NCBI GenBank assembly: GCA_026646885.1
Contig: JAPKHK010000010.1
Span: forward strand, 73,857-137,856
Length of the DNA: 64,000 nt
Direction: 5' to 3'
Origin: Casimicrobiaceae bacterium
GTDB taxonomy: Bacteria; Pseudomonadota; Gammaproteobacteria; Burkholderiales; Casimicrobiaceae
Under the pieces are notes generated by a model. The model saw nothing but the letters and a program-made list of their open reading frames with translations. It did not search any database and was not told where the DNA came from. Numbering within the stretch: the stretch's first letter is position 1; each line of letters begins with the position of its first letter. The position numbers and the translations under genes were made by a program. Of the stretch, positions 35,986-43,685 are shown piece by piece.

Positions 35986-37232
35986 GGTTTCCCCGTCTGC
36001 TGCGGCAACGCGGCGCTTTCGGCATAGATGAGGAAAGGCGAGGTGCGCGCGGCGTCCAGCGCCTGCCGAATCAGCTTGCGGCCCTGGGTCGCCGCTCCTT
36101 CGGACAGCAGCGAACGATAGACTTCGGTGTAAAAGGCGTCGGGTTCGACACGCACGCGGTAGTCGAGCCGCGCAGCCCGAGTATGCCTTGGTACCTGGTA
36201 ATCGAGGCTGGCGACCGCACCCGGCGCGAGGCGCGTGTCGGCGATTTCGCGGGCGAGGTCGAGCGTCACCTGGCGGGCGATGAGATATTCCCGGCGCGTC
36301 CCCGGCAGCGCGCGGCCAGCAGCATCGGTCTGCTCGATTGCGGCCACCACCCGCGGCGTGACGTAGGTGGGAAAGTGGTGCCCGGTGCCGCTGTTGACGA
36401 TGCTCAGTCGCGCCTGCACGACGCCAGTTTGCAGGCGCGGCGCGTCGTGGGTGATGGTGACGCCGCTGCGTACCGTGTCGGGGTCATGCACGCCGCGCCA
36501 AAGGTGACGCCGATCCGGCATGTGACAGGATTGGCAGGTTTTGCCCTGGCGCGCGGCCGGGCTTTCCTGCCATTCGTTGTAGGTGTTCTCCAACAGCTTG
36601 CCGTTCAAGGCAAAGCCGTCAGCGTCGAATTGGTGACAAGCAGCGCAAAAGCGCGAATCGGCGAAGGCCGCGCTCGGCTGCCAGCCATCGTGCGGCAGCT
36701 TCTCTTGCGGTTTCGCCACGCTGCCGTCACGGCGTGGCGGACCAAAGCGGCGGTGTTCGCGCACGTGGCAGGCCGCGCAGACCAAGCCTTCGGCATGCAG
36801 CCCGGTCTTGGTCTGGCCGGCGATGGCCGCGACCAGGCTGTCGGCCTGTTCGGCCAAGGGCGCGTGGCACCGGATGCAGTCCTGCTGCGCATCGCGATCA
36901 TTCGCCGGCATGTCCAAAAGCTGGCCCAGCACCCCAGGCCCCAACGCTTTCGCGTGCCAGCTTCCGCGCCAATCGGCCAATTGCTGCGTATGGCAGCTGC
37001 CGCAGGCGCTGGGATCGAGCGCAGCTTCCAAGCTGCTGAAATGGGCTGGGGCGTAGCCTTGCGGCGCGAGCGGTCGCTGCCAGTGTCGGGCCAGAAAACT
37101 CTGGGCATCTTCGGGAGACGGCTGCTCTGCGCGAGGCGTTGGCGCCGGATCGGAACAGGCCAGCAGAAAGAAGAAGGGGAGGCAGGCGAGCCCCCCCCCT
37201 TTTTGCCGGGCGAGTGTCCTGTCACCCGGCAT
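35982..37232 (-). CDS. five-heme c-type cytochrome lipoprotein
   Basis: 416 residues from ATG 37232. The signal ends in a lipobox (LPFFFLLAC, Cys at about 26), so it should be membrane-anchored. Five CxxCH heme motifs are visible: CGSCH, CIRCH, CAACH, CAACH and CQSCH. The half after about residue 250 has no heme and looks like a beta-sandwich (VQARLSIVNSGTGHHFPTYV, RVVAAIEQTDAAGRALPG), as in MtrC- or NrfB-like multiheme and cytochrome c554-type proteins. It starts 4 bp after the NPCAAK peptide gene. It is probably an electron carrier or terminal reductase in the periplasm. The substrate is unknown. Confidence 0.85.
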   Translation of the reverse strand: MPGDRTLARQKGGGLACLPFFFLLACSDPAPTPRAEQPSPEDAQSFLARHWQRPLAPQGYAPAHFSSLEAALDPSACGSCHTQQLADWRGSWHAKALGPGVLGQLLDMPANDRDAQQDCIRCHAPLAEQADSLVAAIAGQTKTGLHAEGLVCAACHVREHRRFGPPRRDGSVAKPQEKLPHDGWQPSAAFADSRFCAACHQFDADGFALNGKLLENTYNEWQESPAARQGKTCQSCHMPDRRHLWRGVHDPDTVRSGVTITHDAPRLQTGVVQARLSIVNSGTGHHFPTYVTPRVVAAIEQTDAAGRALPGTRREYLIARQVTLDLAREIADTRLAPGAVASLDYQVPRHTRAARLDYRVRVEPDAFYTEVYRSLLSEGAATQGRKLIRQALDAARTSPFLIYAESAALPQQTGKP

Positions 37233-37236
37233 GGCG

Positions 37237-37494
37237 CTACTTCTTCGCCGCGCAGGGGTTCTTTGCGGCACAGGGGTTCTGGGCGGCACAAGGATTCTTG
37301 GCCGCGCAGGGGTTCGCCTTTTTCATCGCTTTCTTGGCCGGTTGGGCAGCGCAGGGGTTGGCCGCTTTGGCGGCCTTCGTCGCGCAAGGATTCTTGGCGG
37401 CGCAGGGGTTCTTGGCCGCACACGGATTGGCATAAGCCGCCGGAACGGCCAGCGCGAGCGCCGCAGCGCCCAGGATCATGCGAAAGGTCTTCAT
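37237..37494 (-). CDS. small exported NPCAAK-repeat peptide
   Basis: 85 residues. A signal peptide (MILGAAALALAVPAAYA) leaves a mature chain of about 63 residues built almost only of NPCAAK units. There are eight NPC motifs in two blocks of three or four, joined by a Lys/Ala linker (TKAAKAANP, then PAKKAMKKA). All eight cysteines are spaced six residues apart within blocks, and about one residue in five is Lys. There is no known fold; it might bind metal, be cross-linked or serve as an extracellular matrix. It lies between the NPCAAK cytochrome and the five-heme cytochrome on the same strand, so it is clearly part of the redox operon. No family name is known to me. Confidence 0.8.
   Translation of the reverse strand: MKTFRMILGAAALALAVPAAYANPCAAKNPCAAKNPCATKAAKAANPCAAQPAKKAMKKANPCAAKNPCAAQNPCAAKNPCAAKK
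37248..37481 (-). repeat. 18-bp coding repeats encoding NPCAAK (peptide gene)
   Basis: The DNA repeats in 18-bp in-frame units such as GCGGCGCAGGGGTTCTTG (plus-strand reading). The same units are found at both ends of the neighbouring cytochrome gene. The units differ mostly at third positions, so the protein repeat is under selection rather than newly duplicated. Confidence 0.65.
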
Positions 37495-37547
37495 GGTTTA
37501 CTCCTTCGATCAAAAAAAGCGGGCGCCCTCGATTGCGGCGCCCACGC

Positions 37548-38207
37548 TCACTTCTTGGCCGCGCAGGGATTCTTCGCGGCGCAAGGATTCTTGGCGGCAC
37601 AGGGGTTTTTCGCTGCACAGGGGTTTTTCGCCGCGCAGGGATTGGAGGCTTTGCCGGGTTTGAAGTTTTTTTGCACCTGCGCGGTATACGCCGTCAGCGC
37701 GACCAGCTCGCGCGAATCCCAGGCCAGGGGTTTCGATGCCATGGGCATCACCAGACAGGCTTGCACCATTTCGTCCAGATGCACTTTCTTCAGACCGATC
37801 TGGTCCTTGGCCATCGACACGGTGTGGGGATAAGGCTTGGCGAAGCTTGCGGTAAAGGCGGCATTACCTTGATGACAGGTATGGCAGGACATGCCGTTGG
37901 TCGACAGCTTGCTCTCATGCCACAGTTTCTCGCCCTCTCTAATCAGTGCCGCGTTGGCTTTCTGGGGCTTGTAGCCGGCGGGCCGGGTGACTGATTTCGG
38001 GTCGATCGTGGTGCCTGCGGCACAGGGGTTTTTGACTGCACAGGGGTTCTTGGCCGCACAGGGATTTTTCACTTTCGCGGCACAGGGGTTTTTGGCCTTT
38101 GCCGCACAGGGATTGCAGGGATTGGCGGCCAGCGCGGGGGCCACGCCCAGGCCATAAGCCAAGGCAGCGGCCAGCGCCAGCTGTAGGGGTTTTCGCGCAG
38201 TGTTCAT
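37548..38207 (-). CDS. monoheme cytochrome c with NPCAAK repeats at both ends
   Basis: 219 residues from ATG 38207. A signal peptide (LALAAALAYGLGVAPALA) is followed by six NPC units (NPCNPCAAKAKNPCAAKV and on). A cytochrome c domain comes next with CHTCH in STNGMSCHTCHQGNAAF and a likely axial Met in VQACLVMPMASKPLAW, and the C-terminus holds five more NPCAAK units ending KK. The domain resembles short SoxX/A-like or generic class I cytochromes. The repeats flank but do not interrupt the heme domain, as if they anchor or link it. It is followed by the NPCAAK peptide and the five-heme lipoprotein on the same strand. Confidence 0.85.
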   Translation of the reverse strand: MNTARKPLQLALAAALAYGLGVAPALAANPCNPCAAKAKNPCAAKVKNPCAAKNPCAVKNPCAAGTTIDPKSVTRPAGYKPQKANAALIREGEKLWHESKLSTNGMSCHTCHQGNAAFTASFAKPYPHTVSMAKDQIGLKKVHLDEMVQACLVMPMASKPLAWDSRELVALTAYTAQVQKNFKPGKASNPCAAKNPCAAKNPCAAKNPCAAKNPCAAKK

Positions 38208-38279
38208 GATGCCTCCTGGGTGTAAGCCGACAGCCCGAGTGGCCGGGCTCATGTTTCGTCGCCGCGGGCGGCAAAATCC

Positions 38280-38630
38280 TTACACCGGCGCGTCCTTATT
38301 TTTCTGTGTGTTGGTGATCTCGTCCTGTTGCGGCCGGCGGCAGTGAAACCACAGCAGGTAACAAGCCAGCAGAACACAGGGCGCCACCATCACCAGCCCG
38401 AAGGGCATCACCGCGAGGCTGGCGATGCCGGCCAGGGTGCCGCCCACCGGCCAGGCGCAGCCCAGCCGACGCTGGCGAATCCAGGCGATGCTCATGACAA
38501 GATGCGCCAGCCACGCGGCGCTGAACATTAGACCCATCCAGAGCTTCGCACCCCACATCGCAAGGCTCAGGATGATGCCGAAGCTCGAAAGCAGGTAACA
38601 AGCCGCGACGATGAGCAAACGCCAGATCAC
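38280..38630 (-). CDS. small integral membrane protein
   Basis: 116 residues starting at GTG 38630 with GGAGGA upstream. It has three or four membrane helices: LLIVAACYLLSSFGIILSLA, LWMGLMFSAAWLAHLVMSIA, GTLAGIASLAVMPFGLVMVA and VLLACYLLWFHCRR. The polar tail is short. It shares strand with the NPCAAK cytochrome, 72 bp upstream of it, and may be the first gene of that operon. No family recognised. Confidence 0.65.
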   Translation of the reverse strand: MIWRLLIVAACYLLSSFGIILSLAMWGAKLWMGLMFSAAWLAHLVMSIAWIRQRRLGCAWPVGGTLAGIASLAVMPFGLVMVAPCVLLACYLLWFHCRRPQQDEITNTQKNKDAPV

Positions 38631-38641
38631 GGTTCTTCCTC

Positions 38642-38657
38642 CGGCAGGTACCTGCCG
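38642..38657. promoter_or_regulatory. perfect 16-bp palindrome before the NPCAAK region
   Basis: CGGCAGGTACCTGCCG is fully self-complementary and lies 12 bp before the start of the small membrane protein gene, next to its ribosome site. It could be an operator or a translation-control hairpin. There is no T tract, so it is not a terminator of the preceding hydrolase gene. Confidence 0.4.
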
Positions 38658-38690
38658 AGTTTACCGAAATTCTGGGACTAGGGTGTTTGG

Positions 38691-39641
38691 TTAGGGCGAG
38701 GCGACTGCTCGCAACTGCGCCGCGAGCGCCGCCCGAATGGCCTGGCGTTCGACCGCCAACACCAAATGCCCGCCATGCTCAAAGCGCTGCAGGCGCGCGT
38801 TGGGAATGTGCGCCAAAGCAAACTCGGCGTTGTGGAAGAGTTGCAAAGAGTCGTCCGCGGCATGCACCACCAGCGTAGGCGCGCGAGTTCCGGCAATGCG
38901 AGCGTTGGGCATGGCCGCTTGGTTGTCGAAGGCGGCGCCGGCGGCACGCGCTGAGGAGGGATTCATGCCTACGATGAGATCGTCGACCAGCGCCCGTTCT
39001 TCGGCGCCGAGTTGGTCAAGCACTTGTGCGTCCGCGCCCATCAGCTTCACGAACCAGGGTCGTAGAAAACGCGTGATCGCCCAATAGAGAACGTCGTGGC
39101 GATAGATCTTCATCAGCGCATCGCCTTGGGCATTGGCCTGCGCTTGATTCGGCGCTGCCGAGGCCGCAACACCGCAGGACAAAAGCGTCAACGAACTCAC
39201 GCGCTCGGGGTGGAGCAAAGCAAAGAGCAAGGCCGAGGGCCCGCCGTGCGACAAAGCCACCACCGCCACTTTATCGATACCCAGTTGATCGAGCAAAAAG
39301 GCATAGGCATGCGCTTGTTCATCAAAAGTCGCGCCCGGCAAAAAGGTGGAGCGCAAGTAGCCGAAACGCGAGGGGGCGATCCAGGAATAACCCTCCCCCA
39401 ACACCGCATGGGCCAAGAGTTCCCCCTGATCGAAACCGCCACCACTGCCGTGAATCACCAGCACCGGTGCCCCCGCGCCGCCGCGCACGTATTCGATATC
39501 GCCCCAAGGCGACGAAAGCACCGTGCTGTGCCCCTGAATGCGCTGATAGGCCGCGCGCATGTCCATAAGGAAAAGTGTGGCCAACGCCGCCACCGCCACG
39601 AGCAGCGCGGCGATCGACCAGAAGAGGAAGCTGCGGAGCAT
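38691..39641 (-). CDS. membrane-anchored alpha/beta hydrolase
   Basis: 316 residues. An N-terminal transmembrane helix (FLFWSIAALLVAVAALATLF) precedes a full alpha/beta-hydrolase fold. The oxyanion region is VLVIHGSGGGFDQG, the nucleophile Ser is in VVALSHGGPSALLFALL, the acid is in LVVHAADDSLQLF, and the catalytic His is in RFEHGGHLVLAVER. The substrate is unknown; esterase or lipase-like activity is likely. It appears to stand alone, with a divergent empty region upstream. Confidence 0.83.
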   Translation of the reverse strand: MLRSFLFWSIAALLVAVAALATLFLMDMRAAYQRIQGHSTVLSSPWGDIEYVRGGAGAPVLVIHGSGGGFDQGELLAHAVLGEGYSWIAPSRFGYLRSTFLPGATFDEQAHAYAFLLDQLGIDKVAVVALSHGGPSALLFALLHPERVSSLTLLSCGVAASAAPNQAQANAQGDALMKIYRHDVLYWAITRFLRPWFVKLMGADAQVLDQLGAEERALVDDLIVGMNPSSARAAGAAFDNQAAMPNARIAGTRAPTLVVHAADDSLQLFHNAEFALAHIPNARLQRFEHGGHLVLAVERQAIRAALAAQLRAVASP

Positions 39642-39781
39642 GGTATGGAACCGATCGCGAAGATGGGGTTCAGGTACGATGCGCAGCCAAGGCGCTCACC
39701 GCGAGAAGCGACCCGCCGGCAAGCAAGCTCACCCAAGAACAAATCCGAAATCTGGAGCGCATATTTCCCTTTGTCAAATGG

Positions 39782-40507
39782 TTAGCGGCCCTGCGGACCG
39801 CAAAGCCTCAAGTTATGCCAGGTGGCCTTGGCCACCGCGAGATAGTTCTCGAAATCGGTGGGCGGCAATTCTTCGCGCAGGGCATCGGCATCGGCGACCT
39901 GCGCGGCGCGCGTGGGCGCCAGCGCCGCGCGGCAATCGGCGCGCCGGCCCAGATGGTAGAGCGTGATCGCAGTATCGTTGCGCAAGCGATCGATTTCGAT
40001 CCAGTCGAGAAACGCTCCGCACTCGGCGTCCAGTTTTTCGATCGTCGCCAGTGCCTGCGGGTAGTTTCGCGCGCGGTATTGGCGCGTGAAGGTCTCTTTG
40101 CGCGTCACCCGTTCTTTCGGCTTGCAGCCCTGCGGCGGCCAGTAATAGCGGCCTTCGAACATGGCCCGCATGCCGCAAAACATGCGGCAGGCTTGTGGCG
40201 TGTTGCTGCCGACTTCGATGGCCTTGCCCTGAGGGCGAAAGCTCACCAGACAAGGCGCCGCCGGATCGCTGTCGTCGGCTTTGCCAACTTCGCCCTCGAT
40301 CGAACCCTGCAGGCTACAGGTATGGGCATTGCCGCCCAGCACCTCGATCGAGAACCGCAAGTCTCCGCCCGCAACTTTTTCGATGGTCAGCGAGCCCCAG
40401 GCGCGGTGGGTTTCATATTCTCCGGGCAAAGGCGCGCCGGCAAGGGCGGCGCTGGCCAGGAGGCACGGGGCCACTGCGAGTGCGAGCCGCCACCTGCCGC
40501 GCCTCAT
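39782..40507 (-). CDS. exported Cys-rich protein of unknown function
   Basis: 241 residues from ATG 40507. A signal peptide (RLALAVAPCLLASAALAG) precedes a beta-rich N-domain: GEYETHRAWGSLTIEKVAGG, AHTCSLQGSIEGEV, then CRMFCGMRAMFEGRYYWPPQ. A helical, TPR-like C-domain follows (YPQALATIEKLDAECGAFLD and DTAITLYHLGRRADCRAAL). The mature protein has eight or so Cys. It is probably periplasmic. The pattern recalls lysozyme-inhibitor-like or generic DUF proteins, but I cannot assign a family. Confidence 0.65.
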   Translation of the reverse strand: MRRGRWRLALAVAPCLLASAALAGAPLPGEYETHRAWGSLTIEKVAGGDLRFSIEVLGGNAHTCSLQGSIEGEVGKADDSDPAAPCLVSFRPQGKAIEVGSNTPQACRMFCGMRAMFEGRYYWPPQGCKPKERVTRKETFTRQYRARNYPQALATIEKLDAECGAFLDWIEIDRLRNDTAITLYHLGRRADCRAALAPTRAAQVADADALREELPPTDFENYLAVAKATWHNLRLCGPQGR

Positions 40508-40649
40508 ACAAGCCGGAAGGCCAAACGTGGCAAGCCCTCTGCTTCCCATTCGATGCCTCCACCATCACCCGTTGGCGCCCCGGAAGGCCCGAACTCACGT
40601 GGGGGCAGAGGAACAAGAGCGCGCCCCGGCAGCAGCCGCGGCTCCACCG

Positions 40650-41771
40650 TCATGCGCTGGCCGCGCCGATCGCCCGATCGAGATCTGCCCACAGATCATC
40701 GGCATCTTCGATACCGACGCTCAGGCGCAGCAGCGACGGCGGCAGATGACCTTGTCCGGGCACCGCCGCGCGCCGCTCGATGGTGGATTCGACGGCGCCA
40801 AGGCTGGTGGCATGCCGGATGAGTTGCAGCTTGCGACAGACGGCATCGGCCACCTCGGCGCCGCCAACGAGATCAAAAGAAATGATGGTGCCAAAACCCT
40901 TGAGCAGGCGCCGCGCGATGGCATGACTGGGGTGCGCGGGCAAGCCGGGGTATCGCACGCAGCTCACTTGCCCGTGCGCTTGCAAGCGCTGCGCGAGCGC
41001 CATGGCATTGTGCTGCGCGCGTTCCAAGCGCAATGCCAGAGTGCGCACACCGCGCACCGCCAGAAACGCTTCGAGCGTGCCGGGCGTGGCGCCCGCCAAT
41101 TCACGCGATTCTTGCAGCGCCTGCCAAAGCGCGGCATCGCGCGTGGTGGCGACGCCGGCCAATAGATCGGAGTGGCCGCCGATGAATTTGGTGGCCGATT
41201 GCACCGACACTGTGGCGCCGAGTTCCAACGGTTGCTGATTCAAGGGCGTGGCAAAGGTATTGTCCACCGCCACGATGGCGCTGGCTTTGCGCGGCGCCGC
41301 GCAAATGGCGGCAAGGTCGGCCACGACCAGCAGCGGATTGGAGGGCGATTCGAGCCAAATCAAGTCGGCGTCGGCGCAAGCCTTCACCCAGGCCGCGGTA
41401 TCGGCGGCTGGCAAGCGCCGCATCGACCAGCGTTGCTTGTGCGCACCGTCGGCCGCCAAGCCCACCACGCCTTGATAACAATCGTCGGGCAGGAGCACTT
41501 TGGCACCCGCGGGCAATTGATCGAAAACTGCGGCCACTGCCGCCATGCCCGAAGCAAAAGCCACCGACTGGCCTTGCTCCAGGCCGCCGAGAATTTCTTC
41601 GAAAGCTTCCCAAGTGGGCGTACCGTCGTTTCGCGAATAGGCGCGGTTGCTGCCCATGAGGAAATTGGAAGCCGGGATCGGCGGCACGTTGAGCGGCGCG
41701 CCGGGCACAATCGAGCGCCCGGCGGCAACCACCCAGGATTCGGGTTTGAGTGGCGAGGCGTGTTTGTCCAT
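40650..41771 (-). CDS. Cys/Met-metabolism PLP-dependent enzyme (cystathionine gamma-synthase/lyase type)
   Basis: 373 residues from ATG 41771; a GTG at 41801 would add ten. The PLP lysine is in VSVQSATKFIGGHSDLLAG, and other conserved stretches are VAFASGMAAVAAVF, IWLESPSNPLLVVADL and VAVDNTFATPLNQQPLELGA. The fold cleaves or forms C-S bonds in cystathionine, homocysteine or Met. No sulfur-metabolism genes are next to it, so gamma-synthase, gamma-lyase and beta-lyase cannot be separated. It has its own transcription unit on the minus strand. Confidence 0.88.
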   Translation of the reverse strand: MDKHASPLKPESWVVAAGRSIVPGAPLNVPPIPASNFLMGSNRAYSRNDGTPTWEAFEEILGGLEQGQSVAFASGMAAVAAVFDQLPAGAKVLLPDDCYQGVVGLAADGAHKQRWSMRRLPAADTAAWVKACADADLIWLESPSNPLLVVADLAAICAAPRKASAIVAVDNTFATPLNQQPLELGATVSVQSATKFIGGHSDLLAGVATTRDAALWQALQESRELAGATPGTLEAFLAVRGVRTLALRLERAQHNAMALAQRLQAHGQVSCVRYPGLPAHPSHAIARRLLKGFGTIISFDLVGGAEVADAVCRKLQLIRHATSLGAVESTIERRAAVPGQGHLPPSLLRLSVGIEDADDLWADLDRAIGAASA

Positions 41772-41817
41772 GGAAAAATTGGCCACGTTACGATGCGGCA
41801 CGTTGATTGATCGTCGG

Positions 41818-42807
41818 CTAGCCTTTGCCCACCTGTGCTTTGGTCTTTTCCATCACCGTCATCGCGCCCGAAACCATGGTGGCGACATCGGTCAGGTTCG
41901 AGGGCACGATCAAGGTGTTGCCGGTCTTGGCGAGATTGCCGAAAGCATCGACGTAAAGCTGCGCAACTTTGAGGTTGGCCGCGTCCATACCGCCCGGTGC
42001 GGCGAGCGCTTCGGCCACCATGCGCACCGCGGTTGCGGTGGCGTCCCCCACGGTCTTGAGGGCGATGGCCTCACCTTGGGCTTTGTTGATGGCGGCGGTT
42101 TTTTCGCCTTCGGACTTCAGCACCGCGGCTTGTTTTTCACCGTCGGCAATGTTGATTTCTTCCTGCCGCTGGCCCTCGGACTTGGCGATCACGGCGCGCT
42201 TTTCGCGCTCGGCGGTAATCTGCGCCTGCATGGCGCGCAGAATCGATTCCGGCGGCGTGAGGCTCTTGATTTCATAACGCAGCACCTTGATGCCCCAGGT
42301 GCGGCCAGCATCGTCGAGCACCTGCACGACGGTGTGGTTGATTTCGTCGCGGCTCTCGAAAGTGCGGTCGAGTTCCATTTTGCCGATGACCGAGCGCAAG
42401 GCGGTCTGGGCGAGCTGGCTGATGGCGAGCACATAGTCCGAGGAGCCGTAAGAGGCCAAGCGCGGATCCACCACTTGGTAGTAGATGATGCCGTCCACCG
42501 CGAGCTGGGTGTTGTCCCGCGTGATGCAAACCTGCTCGGGCACATCCAGCGGCACTTCTTTCAGCATGTGCTTGTAGGCGATGCGGTCGAGAAACGGCAC
42601 AATCACATTGAGGCCGGGCTCCAGCACGCCGTGAAACTTGCCCAGGCGCTCGACGACCCAGGCGTTTTGCTGGGGAACGATGCGCACGCCTTCGATCACG
42701 AAAATGACGATGGTAGCCAGCACAAAAAACGGAATGGTGAACTTGCTCATCGGGCTGAAAGCGATGGCAATGGTGGCGAGAATGACGCCCAGCATCTTGA
42801 AGAGCAT
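41818..42807 (-). CDS. SPFH/Band 7 (stomatin, QmcA-like) membrane protein
   Basis: 329 residues. An N-terminal membrane helix (FTIPFFVLATIVIFVIEGVR) is followed by an SPFH domain (IVPQQNAWVVERLGKFHGVL, PGLNVIVPFLDRIAYKHMLK, VDGIIYYQVVDPRLASYG). A long coiled coil (ITAEREKRAVIAKSEGQRQE, EINIADGEKQAAVLKSEGEK) comes next. The family assembles ring-like complexes at the membrane and controls proteolysis or microdomains. It pairs with the NfeD gene directly upstream on the same strand, the standard operon for this family. Confidence 0.9.
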   Translation of the reverse strand: MLFKMLGVILATIAIAFSPMSKFTIPFFVLATIVIFVIEGVRIVPQQNAWVVERLGKFHGVLEPGLNVIVPFLDRIAYKHMLKEVPLDVPEQVCITRDNTQLAVDGIIYYQVVDPRLASYGSSDYVLAISQLAQTALRSVIGKMELDRTFESRDEINHTVVQVLDDAGRTWGIKVLRYEIKSLTPPESILRAMQAQITAEREKRAVIAKSEGQRQEEINIADGEKQAAVLKSEGEKTAAINKAQGEAIALKTVGDATATAVRMVAEALAAPGGMDAANLKVAQLYVDAFGNLAKTGNTLIVPSNLTDVATMVSGAMTVMEKTKAQVGKG

Positions 42808-42843
42808 GGAAAACTCCCTTCGGTGAGAGGTTGTTGGAGGTTG

Positions 42844-43269
42844 CTACTGCGGCCGCACGGCCGACACCAGCAATTGGCCGTTTTGCTGCCCAGTGATGTA
42901 GAGGGTGTCGCTTTCGCGCGCTTCGCCTTCGACCCGCGCATCCCAGCTCGAACCACGGTATTTCACCCGCGCCACCCGGGCGGCCGGATCGATCCAAGAT
43001 TCAAGCACCACCGCCTGGCCGCGGTCGAGATCGTTATTGCCCTGCGCCTCCTTGGGATTGCGCTGGCGCCACACATGCACCAGATATACCCCCAGGAGCG
43101 CGACCGCGCCGCCAGTGAGCGCCTGCAGCCAGAAATCGCCGCCAAAAAACGCCACGATCGCCGCGGCCAAGCCGGCAATGCCGAGGACCAACAAATAAAA
43201 GGTTCCTGTGACCAGCTCGGCGATGATCAAGCCGAAACCCACGATCGCCCAAATCAGGTAGTCATGCAT
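42844..43269 (-). CDS. NfeD-family membrane protein
   Basis: 141 residues with two or three N-terminal helices (IWAIVGFGLIIAELVTGTFY, LLVLGIAGLAAAIVAFFGG, LTGGAVALLGVYLV). A C-terminal OB-fold domain follows (DRGQAVVLESWIDPAARVAR, VKYRGSSWDARVEGEA). NfeD proteins work with SPFH partners; this one is 36 bp upstream of such a gene. Short form without the N-terminal protease domain. Confidence 0.88.
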   Translation of the reverse strand: MHDYLIWAIVGFGLIIAELVTGTFYLLVLGIAGLAAAIVAFFGGDFWLQALTGGAVALLGVYLVHVWRQRNPKEAQGNNDLDRGQAVVLESWIDPAARVARVKYRGSSWDARVEGEARESDTLYITGQQNGQLLVSAVRPQ

Positions 43270-43388
43270 CGTTCGCGCCTTCCCAACAAGAGGGGTGGTT
43301 GGAGGCGTGCAGTTTTCGGCAGAAGCGGGGAATAGTCAAGAATGATGTCTCGTTTGCTTCGATGAGGTACGCATGCCGGACCCTGGCC

Positions 43389-43422
43389 TTGACAGCGAAA
43401 CAATCCTTACCATAATGTAAGG
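43389..43422 (+). promoter_or_regulatory. promoter with palindromic operator of vapBC
   Basis: TTGACA (43389-43394), 16-bp spacer, CATAAT (43411-43416). The perfect inverted repeat CCTTAC-N6-GTAAGG (43405-43422) encloses the -10 box, so repressor binding would block RNA polymerase. The AbrB-type antitoxin gene starts about 20 bp further on with GGAGG upstream. Confidence 0.7.
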
Positions 43423-43442
43423 AATCTGAAACTGGAGGATAC

Positions 43443-43685
43443 ATGGTGACCGCAACCCTTACCAGCAAAGGGCAAGTGACTATCCCGGTGGCGATCCGCG
43501 ACGCGCTCGGGGTCGAAGCCGGCGATCGGGTGGAGTTTGTCGAGGTCGAGCCCGGGCGCTTCGAGCTCGTCGCCGGCACGCAGTCGGTTCGCTCACTGAA
43601 AGGCCTCATCTGCAAGCCCGCCAAGCCGGTCTCGGTGGAGGACATGAACCGGGCCATCGCGGCGCGCGCGGCCAAGCACAAATGA
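43443..43685 (+). CDS. vapB: AbrB/MazE-type (SpoVT-AbrB) antitoxin
   Basis: 80 residues with a swapped-hairpin AbrB DNA-binding domain: VTATLTSKGQVTIPVAIRDA, LGVEAGDRVEFVEVEPGRFE. The C-terminal part (SVEDMNRAIAARAAKHK) is the toxin-binding tail. Its stop overlaps the toxin ATG by 4 bp. It is expected to repress its own promoter at the palindrome 43405-43422. Confidence 0.88.
   Translation: MVTATLTSKGQVTIPVAIRDALGVEAGDRVEFVEVEPGRFELVAGTQSVRSLKGLICKPAKPVSVEDMNRAIAARAAKHK

Noticed and set aside
37237..37640. possible CRISPR-like array of 18-bp units
   Set aside because: Units are directly joined, in frame and encode NPCAAK within expressed genes; there are no spacers.
36183..37994. 603-residue plus-strand open frame across the NPCAAK cytochrome genes
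   Set aside because: It is antisense to clear heme and signal-peptide genes, has repetitive His/Arg/Gly composition and no family pattern. Shadow of GC-rich DNA.
41647..43335. 562-residue plus-strand open frame
   Set aside because: Antisense to the SPFH and NfeD genes, which have strong family patterns. Composition typical of a shadow frame.
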